12,748 nt of DNA from Treponema sp. (GTDB lineage: Bacteria > Spirochaetota > Spirochaetia > Treponematales > Breznakiellaceae): assembly GCA_031266095.1 (NCBI GenBank), contig JAISBR010000199.1, forward strand, positions 1 through 12,748, read 5' to 3'. This document shows positions 1 through 6,692 of this stretch, piece by piece (positions within the stretch are counted from its first letter, which is position 1; each line of letters begins with the position of its first letter). The notes below the pieces were generated by a model. That model made no database searches. It was not told the DNA's origin and saw only the letters and a program-made list of their open reading frames with translations. A program made the position numbers and the translations under genes.

Positions 1-3
1 AAA

Positions 4-77
4 GTCTGGTTTAATACCCCGAGGCTTGCCTCGGCTCAAACAACGTAACGCCTACAAAATGTGGTATTAAACCAGAC
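4..77. repeat. Long inverted repeat with a nested GC-rich hairpin
   Basis: The arms GTCTGGTTTAATACC (4-18) and GGTATTAAACCAGAC (63-77) are perfect 15-bp reverse complements. Next to the left arm is a perfect 7-bp hairpin, CCGAGGC-TT-GCCTCGG (19-34). It shares the GGCTTGCC tip with two further units to the right. No transposase is visible. It could be a small non-autonomous element or a REP-like intergenic repeat; the class is not established. Confidence 0.7.
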
Positions 78-96
78 GGTATAATAAACTTCCTAT

Positions 97-167
97 CGAA
101 CGAGCCTCCGTTCAAGCAAGGGCAACGCTAATGATACCGCAGGGCTTGCCCTGAGGAGGCTCATTCG
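97..167. repeat. Second nested palindromic repeat unit
   Basis: The outer arms CGAACGAGCCTCC (97-109) and GGAGGCTCATTCG (155-167) are reverse complements at 12 of 13 positions. Inside is a perfect 6-bp hairpin, CAGGGC-TT-GCCCTG (140-153), preceded by TGATACC. The order (ATACC, hairpin with a TT loop, GGAGGCTCATT) recurs in the next unit and partly in the first, so this is a repeated module rather than a chance palindrome. Confidence 0.65.
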
Positions 168-177
168 TGCTGAAGGA

Positions 178-212
178 TTAATACCTCGCGGCTTGCCGCA
201 CGGAGGCTCATT
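178..212. repeat. Third unit of the palindromic repeat family
   Basis: TTAATACC (178-185) is followed by the hairpin GCGGC-TT-GCCGC (188-199) and then GGAGGCTCATT (202-212). The flanking words match the second unit, while the stem bases differ but still pair. That is the signature of a structure-conserving repeat. The remaining sequence up to the epimerase gene is AT-rich and shows no gene. Confidence 0.6.
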
Positions 213-267
213 GTTTTTAAATGTGTTCTATTTTAAATTATAGACAGATACGGAATAGATTTTTTAA

Positions 268-314
268 CGGAATTTACCGGAAACTGAAATTTCCGAACAA
301 GTCCAATATTGTTC
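268..314 (+). promoter_or_regulatory. Leader hairpins next to the epimerase ribosome binding site
   Basis: CGGAATTT (268-275) can pair with AAATT (287-291) plus CCG (293-295), leaving one bulged T. A second stem, GAACAA (295-300) with TTGTTC (309-314), ends directly before the Shine-Dalgarno-like CAGGGGG (314-320). The two share only one base and could form side by side. No ligand or regulator can be named. They may be a weak translational control element or chance structure in AT-rich DNA. I found no convincing -35/-10 pair upstream. Confidence 0.3.
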
Positions 315-324
315 AGGGGGAACC

Positions 325-990
325 ATGCTGAGTACGAAACTTTCGCCTTCCATGATGTGTGCCGATTTGTTTAGACTGGCCGATACTATTCGCACATTTG
401 AGGATATGCGTGTGCCCTACCTGCATATTGATGTGATGGACGGCGTGTTTGTTCCCAATTTCATGCTGGGTACCTGTGTCGTGAAACAGATCCGCGAGGC
501 TACCGCTATTCCCCTGGACATTCACCTGATGGTTGAAGAACCGGGTGAAAAACTGGAGTGGTTCACGCCCCAGCCCGGTGAGTATGTCTCGATTCATGCG
601 GAGAGTACCCGGCATCTCCAGCGGGTTCTGTCAAAGATCCGTATGCTAGGGGCCAAGCCGATGGTTGCCATAAATCCGGCTACACCCCTAGTGATGATCG
701 AGGATGTTCTGCCCGATATAGACGCTGTCCTGCTCATGACTGTTAACCCTGGCTTTGCAGGGCAAAAACTGGTTCCTCAGACACTGGAGAAGATCCGGAG
801 GCTCAGAACCTTTCTGAACGACTGCGGGCATGAGAGTGTAGAGATAGAGGTTGACGGGAACGTAAGCCTGGAAAACGCCCTTAAAATGCGGACCGCAGGG
901 GCAAATATCTTTGTCGCCGGTTCATCTCTGCTCTTCCGTCCGGGTAATCTGGAAGATCATATCAAATTGTTTTATGAACAGGTTCTATAA
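325..990 (+). CDS. rpe: Ribulose-phosphate 3-epimerase family protein (Rpe/AlsE type)
   Basis: A 221-residue TIM-barrel epimerase of the usual family length. It is expected to interconvert D-ribulose 5-phosphate and D-xylulose 5-phosphate in the cytosolic pentose phosphate pathway, or a related ketose phosphate. Visible motifs are LSPSMMCADL (6-15), HIDVMDG (34-40), DIHLMV (65-70), MTVNPGFAGQ (138-147), IEVDG (174-178) and GSSLLF near 200. The metal and acid/base residues of the family are present: H34, D36, H67 and D177. GFAGQ and the GSS loop bind the phosphate. The ATG follows CAGGGGGAACC, a good ribosome binding site. The wording SPSMMC, MTVNPGFAGQ and EIEVDGNVS is closer to E. coli AlsE (allulose-6-phosphate epimerase; SPSLMC, MTVDPGFAGQ, EIEVDGSCN) than to a typical Rpe (VNPGFGGQ, VDGGV), so the exact substrate is open. 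Its 3' end overlaps the convergent DUF58 gene by 29 bp. Confidence 0.88.
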   Translation: MLSTKLSPSMMCADLFRLADTIRTFEDMRVPYLHIDVMDGVFVPNFMLGTCVVKQIREATAIPLDIHLMVEEPGEKLEWFTPQPGEYVSIHAESTRHLQRVLSKIRMLGAKPMVAINPATPLVMIEDVLPDIDAVLLMTVNPGFAGQKLVPQTLEKIRRLRTFLNDCGHESVEIEVDGNVSLENALKMRTAGANIFVAGSSLLFRPGNLEDHIKLFYEQVL

Positions 991-2365
991 TTGGACTTGT
1001 TCGATAATCCGGTTGGTTATCAAACAAGCCTTGATAACCATGTACCATTGTCCGTGCCCTGACACCCGGCCTGCGGTTGTACATTGCCACACAGGTTTCA
1101 GCGGCTGAGGCCAGCCCGGTCAAAACAGAGGCGCTTTCCCCCTTGCCGCTTCCGGCGCCGTACATAAAAATCAGGTCTGCGGTTTGGTTCTCATTCCGCC
1201 CGGCGCTGCGGCCCGCGAGGTCCCGCAAAAAACGATCCAATGCCGACGATTCCGCGTTTACTCTGGGCAATGCCAGGATGAGGATTCCCCGGTCTTCGGG
1301 CGCGGCGGGCAGTTCCGCAGCCGTGGATAAAGGCAGCGCCGCCGGCCAGGCCAAGGCGACTGCGAGGCCGGCGGGTGAATTCACCGGTGAAACGCCGCCA
1401 TTGCCGTCTATGGTTCCCATAACGCCGCTGTAACCGATTTGCACATCCTGGCCCAATTCGGCGCAGGCAAGAGCAGCGGCCAGGGCATTTTCGCATAACA
1501 TATCAACGCCAAGCCCCGCTGATTCGGCAGAATAGAGCAGGGAATCAAATTGAGTGTCAACCAGAATGAGGAGCTTTGAATGAGTCGGCGGCTCGCGCTC
1601 GTTTTCACGGACAAAGAGTTCGCCTCCATGGCCATAGAGTTTCCAGTTGATCCGCCGGGGATCATCGCCGGGCACATAGGGGCGGTGATCGATGAGGTTT
1701 TCACTGCGCTGGAAAGACAGTTCAGGACGCACATTCGATTCCCCCGCCCTTGACCTCGCGGAAACCGGATCCTCCGCCGCCCCAGGACTCGCGAGCAGGC
1801 GGGCGCTGTTTTCCATGGGGATTCGAAAAATAAAACGAAAAAAACCCAGGGCGTCAAAAACAGCAAATTCATCATAATCGGAAAAATACGCTCCCCGCTT
1901 ATCTGCTATGAAAGTTTCCGGCGCGGTTATGGCTGGATCAAAATCATGCCTGATCTCGCGGCCGTCTTTGGTGCTTAACAGTACCCGGCGCCGGATAAGA
2001 ATACCCGGCATCCGGAATGACCCGCTGTTCTTGCGGCGAACGGTCTCACTCTTTTCTGAATAGATTATCTCAACCCGCTTACCGACCGCGACATTTCCGG
2101 GGTTTATCCTAATCAAAACACGCCCGGCGCGGCGGCGGTTAATCAGCGCAAGGAATAGAGTCATTACCAGACAGTAAAGCCATACTGCGAGAAATACCGC
2201 GCCGATCAGGCTGAGAACCAGTTCCCTCCGTACCGCGCCGGCGATAAACGCGAGAATAATGATGAGCAAAATAAAGACGCCTGTCGTTTGCGGAATAAAT
2301 ACCGCTCTCATTAAGCGCTTTTTTCCGGTTTGCTCATTCTGTTTTGATTCTGTCAATTCGGGCAA
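962..2365 (-). CDS. DUF58 domain membrane protein
   Basis: A 467-residue protein with two membrane segments near the N terminus (about residues 24-75) and a cytosolic remainder. The DUF58 signature is clear at about residues 225-258: RPYVPGDDPRRINWK followed by GGELFVRENE. Next is a von Willebrand-like strand, LLILVDTQFD, in which the usual DxSxS metal motif is degenerate. DUF58 proteins are nearly always paired with MoxR ATPases, and their biochemical role is poorly defined. The start is a TTG at 2363-2365, chosen because GGGAGA lies 7 nt upstream. An in-frame ATG at 2309-2311 has only a weak ribosome binding site. The gene begins inside the 3' end of the MoxR gene (32-bp overlap), which indicates translational coupling. 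Its last codons run into the convergent epimerase gene, so the C-terminal tail may be poorly conserved. Confidence 0.85.
   Translation of the reverse strand: MPELTESKQNEQTGKKRLMRAVFIPQTTGVFILLIIILAFIAGAVRRELVLSLIGAVFLAVWLYCLVMTLFLALINRRRAGRVLIRINPGNVAVGKRVEIIYSEKSETVRRKNSGSFRMPGILIRRRVLLSTKDGREIRHDFDPAITAPETFIADKRGAYFSDYDEFAVFDALGFFRFIFRIPMENSARLLASPGAAEDPVSARSRAGESNVRPELSFQRSENLIDHRPYVPGDDPRRINWKLYGHGGELFVRENEREPPTHSKLLILVDTQFDSLLYSAESAGLGVDMLCENALAAALACAELGQDVQIGYSGVMGTIDGNGGVSPVNSPAGLAVALAWPAALPLSTAAELPAAPEDRGILILALPRVNAESSALDRFLRDLAGRSAGRNENQTADLIFMYGAGSGKGESASVLTGLASAAETCVAMYNRRPGVRARTMVHGYQGLFDNQPDYRTSPIIEPVHKTI
996..1040. repeat. Competing hairpins at the convergent gene ends
   Basis: TGGTTATCAA (1014-1023) and TTGATAACCA (1031-1040) form a perfect 10-bp stem with a 7-nt loop. 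The segment TTATCAAACAAG (1017-1028) can instead pair with CTTGTTCGATAA (996-1007) at 11 of 12 positions. The two stems share TTATCAA and exclude each other. They lie 6-50 nt after the epimerase stop and inside the last DUF58 codons. Neither strand has a U-run after the stem, so this is not a classical intrinsic terminator. It may still act at the 3' ends of both transcripts. Confidence 0.45.
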
Positions 2366-3278
2366 GGCAGATCTCCCGGATTAATTTGTCGGCTTGGGAT
2401 CTGGGGTCCCGCAGCTTCAGACGGTGGGCAAGCACCGGCGCGGCAAGAAGCGCCAGGTCTTCATCAATAACATAATCGCGCCCACGGACCAGCGCCAGTG
2501 CTTTGGCGCCTTCAAGCAGGTGCAGGCCGGCCCGGGGACTAGCCCCCAGCGTAAAGCCTTTATGGATTCGGGTGTCCCGTATCATATCGGCGATTGCCTC
2601 CTTGAGGGCCTGATGACAGAACACCTCGGCGGCCGCTTTTCTGGCGCTCAGAAAATCTGTCAGGCGGATTACCGGTTCAAGCCCGGCAAGCCCTGCCTCG
2701 GCGGGGTTTTCTTCCAGAATAGCAAGCTCCGCCTTTCGATCCGGGTAGCCCATGGAAAGCCGCATCATGAAACGATCAAGCTGGGCCGCCGGCAGGGGAA
2801 AGATTCCTTCACTCTCAATGGGATTTTCAGTGGCAATTACCAAAAAAGGCTCAGGCGGATAGTGAGTAGTCATGCCGATAGTTACCTGACGTTCGGCCAT
2901 CACCTCAAGCAAAGCTGATTGTACTTTAGGGGTGGTACGGTTAATTTCGTCGGCTAACACGATGTTCGCCAGAACCGGCCCTGGAATAAAATGGAAAGTC
3001 CGCGCCTTTGGATCAAATACGTCAACGCCGGTAATGTCGTAAGGCAAAAGGTCGGGGGTAAACTGAATCCGCTTGAACACAAGGCCACGCTTCCCGCCAT
3101 CGATCAGCCTGGCCAGGGTTTTCGCCACCGTAGTCTTCCCCAGACCCGGATTATCCTCAATGAGAATATGTCCTCCGGCAAGTACAGCTGCGGTTAACAG
3201 CTCAAGGAATTCCCGCTTTCCCTTGATAATCCGTTCCGCACCCTCAATCAGCGCGGCCGCCGCGTTTTCAGGTTTCAT
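2334..3278 (-). CDS. MoxR family AAA+ ATPase
   Basis: A 314-residue cytosolic AAA+ ATPase of normal MoxR length. The Walker A motif is IEDNPGLGKTT (40-50) and Walker B is IVLADEIN, followed by RTTPKVQSALLEVM. Sensor 1 is ATENP, then IESEGIFPLPAAQLDRF with the arginine-finger region, and sensor 2 is GASPRAG. MoxR ATPases are thought to act as chaperones or insertases that mature partner complexes, typically with DUF58 and von Willebrand proteins encoded next door. Here DUF58 follows with overlapping ends, but the usual BatA/BatB-like von Willebrand genes are absent. The ATG at 3276-3278 lacks a clear Shine-Dalgarno sequence. It lies 40 nt after the upstream permease stop, so the gene may be read through from the sugar transporter or have its own weak promoter. 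The family call is firm; the substrate is unknown. Confidence 0.93.
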   Translation of the reverse strand: MKPENAAAALIEGAERIIKGKREFLELLTAAVLAGGHILIEDNPGLGKTTVAKTLARLIDGGKRGLVFKRIQFTPDLLPYDITGVDVFDPKARTFHFIPGPVLANIVLADEINRTTPKVQSALLEVMAERQVTIGMTTHYPPEPFLVIATENPIESEGIFPLPAAQLDRFMMRLSMGYPDRKAELAILEENPAEAGLAGLEPVIRLTDFLSARKAAAEVFCHQALKEAIADMIRDTRIHKGFTLGASPRAGLHLLEGAKALALVRGRDYVIDEDLALLAAPVLAHRLKLRDPRSQADKLIREICLARIDRIKTE

Positions 3279-3318
3279 ATTGCGAAGTATAGCATGAGAG
3301 CGGACAAGGCCGCTACCG

Positions 3319-4158
3319 CTAACCCTTGACCGCTCCGGCGGTAAGACCCTTGATAAATTGCTTGCTGGCGATGAGATAAAGCGCGATAACAGGAACCGCC
3401 GACAGGGTCAGAACAGCAAGCACCTTGGACCAGTCGGTCTGGTATTGTCCAAAAAGTCGCGTAACACCCAGCAGTACTGTTTTGGCCCGGTCATCACTGA
3501 TAAAGATAAGCGGAAACCAGAGATCGTTCCAAAAAGGGACAAGGTTGTAAATGGCAACAGTGGCAAAGGCGGGCCGTAAAAGCGGGCTGATGATCAGGAG
3601 GAAGGTACCGAAACGTCCGGCCCCGTCAATAATAGCCGCCTCGGTCAGTTCGCAGGGTATGGCGCGGATAAATTCAGTAAGAACGAAAACAGCCACCGGC
3701 ACGCCCATCGCCACATAGATGGGGATGAGCGCCCAAATTGTGTTTAAAAGGCCCAGCCCTTTAACCAGCTCCAAAAGGCGTATCGAAGCGATTTTAATGG
3801 GAAGCATCATACCTGCTATACAGAAAAAGTAGAGGAGGCGTGAAAGCCTTCCTCTCCAATTCGCCATGGCATAACTTGCCAGAGAACCGACAATAAGCAC
3901 AAGAATAAGGGATACCACAACGACAACAAAACTGTTTTTGAAATACCCCAAAAAATTACCGTCGGTAATAACCATACCGTAATTGGCGATGTTCCATTTT
4001 TGGGGCAGACCAAAGGGATTTTGATAGATCGAAAGCCGGTCCTTAAAAGAATTGATCACCATTACCCACAGGGGGAAGATTACGATAAGCGACCAAAGCC
4101 CCAGAATGATGTGAGAAGGGATGTGCAGATTTTCCCGCTCAAGGGAAGCGCGTTTCAT
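3319..4158 (-). CDS. Carbohydrate ABC transporter permease (MalG-like)
   Basis: A 279-residue integral membrane protein with about six hydrophobic helices. The first is HIILGLWSLIVIFPLWVMVI and the last is VLTLSAVPVIALYLIAS. The cytoplasmic coupling loop (EAA motif) reads EAAIIDGAGRFGTF followed by LPLLRP-like SPLLRP; this loop docks on the ATPase. Length and motif fit the second permease (MalG/LacG class) of CUT1 importers for oligosaccharides or sugar derivatives. The ATG follows the stop of the first permease with no gap (TAAATG), and GGAGGGA sits just upstream inside that gene, so the two are translationally coupled. The substrate cannot be told from the sequence. Confidence 0.93.
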   Translation of the reverse strand: MKRASLERENLHIPSHIILGLWSLIVIFPLWVMVINSFKDRLSIYQNPFGLPQKWNIANYGMVITDGNFLGYFKNSFVVVVVSLILVLIVGSLASYAMANWRGRLSRLLYFFCIAGMMLPIKIASIRLLELVKGLGLLNTIWALIPIYVAMGVPVAVFVLTEFIRAIPCELTEAAIIDGAGRFGTFLLIISPLLRPAFATVAIYNLVPFWNDLWFPLIFISDDRAKTVLLGVTRLFGQYQTDWSKVLAVLTLSAVPVIALYLIASKQFIKGLTAGAVKG

Positions 4159-5088
4159 TTAGTCCCTCCCCTGAGTCGCCCGCAATGTTGGTATAACGCC
4201 CAGGCAGAGTATTAAGAAAGTAACCGTCGCGATAGCCGCGCCCATGCCCGAATCGGGAATACCCACCGGATGCTGCCCGGCAATCCCAACGCGGTAGAAC
4301 AGCGTACCGATAAGATCGGTGGCGTAATTCGGCGCACCGTTGACATTTTCCATGGCAAATACCACGTCAAAGGCGTTAAAGTTATTTACAAAGGTAAGGA
4401 TGGCGATCATGCCCAGTACCGGTTTAATCAACGGCAGTTTTATATGCCAGAAAATCTGCGCCGGTCTTGCCCCATCAATTAAGGCCGCTTCAAAATAATC
4501 TTCACTGATATTCCGCAGGGCGGCCACGAACATCATTGTCGGTATGCCCATCCACTGCCAGCAGGAAACTAAGGACACGCAGATAAGGGCGGTAAACCGG
4601 TCGCCAAGCCAGGGCCGGACCAGGAAGTCCAGGCGCAGCTGCCGCAAAAAAGGACCGCTCCAAACCGGGTTGAGAAGGAGCTTCCAGAGATATCCCGTAA
4701 CAAGTACCGCCAGGGTAACGGGTATGAAGATGACGGTTTGGTAGAATTGCCGGCCTTTTAAATTTTTCCCCGTTAAAAGCGTGGCAAAAACAATACCGAG
4801 GCCGTTCTGAACCGCTAAATGAATAATGAAAAATAGAACGGTATGAATAAGGGCACTCCAATACCGTTCGGAGTAATTCTTTACGGCAAAAATCTTTATG
4901 AAATTATCAAAACCAACAAAACTGCGCCCTATACCGGCAGAACCGGTATACAGGCTTAACCACAATGAATTGATGAGCGGCCAGGCCATAAAGATCACAT
5001 AGAAAACCAACGCCGGCATCAGATAAGGCGCCCATGTTAATAAAGTTCCATTTCCGATTTTGTAGTTTTCCCGGATCTTTACAGCCAT
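4159..5088 (-). CDS. Carbohydrate ABC transporter permease (MalF/UgpA-like)
   Basis: A 309-residue membrane protein with about six helices, starting with YLMPALVFYVIFMAWPLINSL. A soluble loop carries VGFDNFIKIF, the typical periplasmic region of first permeases in CUT1 systems. The coupling loop is EAALIDGARPAQIFWHIKLP (about 200-220). It would form a heterodimeric channel with the next gene product and take substrate from the lipoprotein encoded upstream. The ATG at 5086-5088 is preceded by GAGAG about 8 nt away. It is separated from the binding-protein stop by 24 nt and abuts the second permease. Energising would require an ATPase encoded elsewhere, as is common for MsmK/MalK-type shared subunits. 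Confidence 0.93.
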   Translation of the reverse strand: MAVKIRENYKIGNGTLLTWAPYLMPALVFYVIFMAWPLINSLWLSLYTGSAGIGRSFVGFDNFIKIFAVKNYSERYWSALIHTVLFFIIHLAVQNGLGIVFATLLTGKNLKGRQFYQTVIFIPVTLAVLVTGYLWKLLLNPVWSGPFLRQLRLDFLVRPWLGDRFTALICVSLVSCWQWMGIPTMMFVAALRNISEDYFEAALIDGARPAQIFWHIKLPLIKPVLGMIAILTFVNNFNAFDVVFAMENVNGAPNYATDLIGTLFYRVGIAGQHPVGIPDSGMGAAIATVTFLILCLGVIPTLRATQGRD

Positions 5089-5112
5089 ACACCGTCTCTC
5101 AACAATAGGCTG

Positions 5113-6375
5113 TTAACGCAGCCCTGCCGCCACGGCTTCTACATCACCGGCCGCCTGTTGCGGGGTCTGTTCGCCCTTTAATACCTTAATCACGGCCTGA
5201 TTCATCGGCGCGTAGAGATCGAGGAATTTAGGCCAGACAAAACGCGCGTCGGTTTCCTTGCCGTTATTGAGAGCAAGGAATTCATTTGCATGGGGATCAC
5301 TCAGGGTGATGGGCGCGCTGATCATAGGGAAGAAACCTACAGGCAGTGCTTTTGACGCTACCTCCGCGCCTGCCGGAGAGGCAAGCCATTCGAGGAATTC
5401 CTGACATTCTGTGGGATACTTGGTGGCCTTGTTGTAGGTTATCGCCATATCGGGATGGAAGGTGATAAGCGTCTTACGGCCTGCGGGCGCGGGCATGGCA
5501 AAGAGGCCCCACTCAAAAGGCGCTCCGTCATAGACACCGGCGGTCCAGGAACCGTCCATGAACATTACCGCCTGCTGGGTGTTAAAAAGCGCCTGGGAAT
5601 CGTTGTAAGTTACCGATTCATATCCTCTGGGAAGGTACTTGGCAACATCGGCCATTGCCTTAAAACTGGCGATGAAAGCGGCGTCGTCAAGTTTTCTGGC
5701 GCCCGATTCATACTCCGCCCGGTCCGCGCCGCCGCCTACGAAGTTGGGGAGCATCCCCAGATAGAAACATTCCAGAATATCCCACTCGTCGGCTACCCCA
5801 TTGGCCAGAGGCGTATAACCCTTGGCGTCCAGAGCGCCGCAGAGGCTAAGAAATTCTTCATAGGTAGCAGGCACTGCAAGCCCTTCTTTCTGAAAGATAG
5901 TTTTGTTGTAGTAGACCGCATGAGAGACGGCGGCGAAGGGAACGGCGAACATTTTTCCGTCAGGCATTTGCCAGGGGGCAAGGTTTGCCGCGCTAAAGTT
6001 TTGCTTAACTCCGGGGATGTCACTGCAGTCAGCGAAATAACCCGCGTTGAACAACTCCCGGCCCGGCGCGTAACTCCTGGCATACATCAGATCGGGGCCG
6101 GTACCGCCGTCAAGCTGCAGTCGTAGTGTGGCGTTATAATCCGGCGGGTTGGTGGGCCGAAACTGGATGGTTACATTGGGTTTGAGCGCTTTGTATTCGG
6201 CCAGCAGATTATTCATCTGTTCCGTATCATCGGGCCGCCAGGAACCCATCACCAGGGTTACGGCGCCTGAATCGCCGCCTCGCGCTGAGGCATTCCCCTG
6301 CTGCCTGGAACAACCGGTGAAAATCACGACTCCACAAAGCGCGAGAGCCAGCACGATAAAACCAATTCTTTTCAT
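5113..6375 (-). CDS. Sugar ABC transporter substrate-binding lipoprotein
   Basis: A 420-residue extracellular solute-binding protein family 1 member. The N terminus is a lipoprotein signal: MKR, a hydrophobic stretch, then FTGC with the lipidated Cys at 22. The mature part starts with SRQQ and a flexible Gly/Ser/Ala region. The first lobe has VTLVMGSWRPDDTEQMNNLL and the family feature GTGPDLMYA. Later come YYNKTIFQKEGLAVPATYEEF and FNTQQAVMFMDGSW, the ligand-facing region of sugar-binding proteins. The protein should sit on the outer face of the inner membrane and deliver sugar to the two permeases downstream. The start is well fixed by AAGGAGG 6 nt before the ATG. A promoter and a hairpin leader lie upstream. 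The sugar is not identifiable. Confidence 0.93.
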   Translation of the reverse strand: MKRIGFIVLALALCGVVIFTGCSRQQGNASARGGDSGAVTLVMGSWRPDDTEQMNNLLAEYKALKPNVTIQFRPTNPPDYNATLRLQLDGGTGPDLMYARSYAPGRELFNAGYFADCSDIPGVKQNFSAANLAPWQMPDGKMFAVPFAAVSHAVYYNKTIFQKEGLAVPATYEEFLSLCGALDAKGYTPLANGVADEWDILECFYLGMLPNFVGGGADRAEYESGARKLDDAAFIASFKAMADVAKYLPRGYESVTYNDSQALFNTQQAVMFMDGSWTAGVYDGAPFEWGLFAMPAPAGRKTLITFHPDMAITYNKATKYPTECQEFLEWLASPAGAEVASKALPVGFFPMISAPITLSDPHANEFLALNNGKETDARFVWPKFLDLYAPMNQAVIKVLKGEQTPQQAAGDVEAVAAGLR

Positions 6376-6389
6376 AATATTCCTCCTTT

Positions 6390-6427
6390 AAAAAATAAAA
6401 GCCGTCCTGCCATTTTTCAAAACGGCT
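6390..6427 (-). promoter_or_regulatory. Attenuator-like hairpin and T-run in the binding-protein leader
   Basis: Read on the minus strand, AGCCGT (6427-6422) pairs with ACGGCT (6405-6400) around a 16-nt loop. TTTATTTTTT (6399-6390) follows immediately, and then the AAGGAGG ribosome binding site of the lipoprotein gene. A stem plus U-run between promoter and start resembles a weak intrinsic terminator. It could dampen or regulate expression of the transporter. The stem is only 6 bp, so this is tentative. Confidence 0.4.
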
Positions 6428-6436
6428 AAAGTGATA

Positions 6437-6453
6437 TATTATAGTATATAATA
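6437..6453. promoter_or_regulatory. Symmetric AT-rich core between divergent operons
   Basis: TATTATA (6437-6443), GTA, and TATAATA (6447-6453) form a perfect 7-bp palindrome with a 3-nt centre. It places a TATAAT on each strand (plus 6447-6452, minus 6443-6438). The element lies between the divergent lipoprotein and carA genes. A matching plus-strand -35 box is not obvious, so a bidirectional promoter is a suggestion only. Confidence 0.35.
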
Positions 6454-6476
6454 AACGAGAATCAGAATGTGATCAA
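6448..6476 (-). promoter_or_regulatory. Candidate promoter for the sugar transporter operon
   Basis: On the minus strand, TTGATC (6476-6471) is followed by a 17-nt spacer and TATTAT (6453-6448). These match the sigma-70 boxes at 4 of 6 and 5 of 6 positions with ideal spacing. Transcription would begin about 65 nt before the lipoprotein ATG and include the hairpin leader. A perfect TATAAT also occurs at 6443-6438 but without a well-placed -35 box. Confidence 0.55.
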
Positions 6477-6510
6477 CCAACTACTAACCGCTCATTGCAC
6501 TCTTAACTCT

Positions 6511-6579
6511 CTGCCATAAAAAGCTTCAACGGACGATATTTTAGAATATATTTCACTGATTCGAGTGAATTTATGGCGG
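6511..6579 (+). promoter_or_regulatory. Possible three-way-junction leader RNA upstream of carA
   Basis: CTGCCATAAA (6511-6520) pairs with TTTATGGCGG (6570-6579) over 10 pairs including one G-U. Inside are two small hairpins: ATATT-TTAG-AATAT (6536-6549), and TTCACT (6552-6557) with AGTGAA (6564-6569). Together they make a closed three-way junction about 115 nt before the carA start. An alternative pairing of AACCGC (6486-6491) with GCGGTT (6576-6581) competes with the outer stem. No known pyrimidine-control element such as a PyrR site is recognised. The rest of 6376-6692 is AT-rich with no gene seen. Confidence 0.3.
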
Positions 6580-6692
6580 TTGGAGACTGAAAAATGATTA
6601 AAACCAGGTTTTTCATTCTCAATTATCGTTGCCCTTGTATAAATCATATTAATTTGATACTATCCGAAGACAGAAACAGCGGAGAGGAAATC

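Noticed and set aside
1408..1875. 155-codon minus-strand frame overlapping DUF58
   Set aside because: It overlaps the DUF58 signature on the same strand in another frame; the DUF58 motif is clearly the real reading.
2394..2918. 174-codon plus-strand frame opposite moxR
   Set aside because: It lies wholly within the conserved MoxR coding region and shows no domain or start signal.
5455..6126. 223-codon open frame on the plus strand inside the binding-protein gene
   Set aside because: It is fully antisense to a well-supported lipoprotein gene, has no ribosome binding site or recognisable domain, and its composition follows from the opposite frame.
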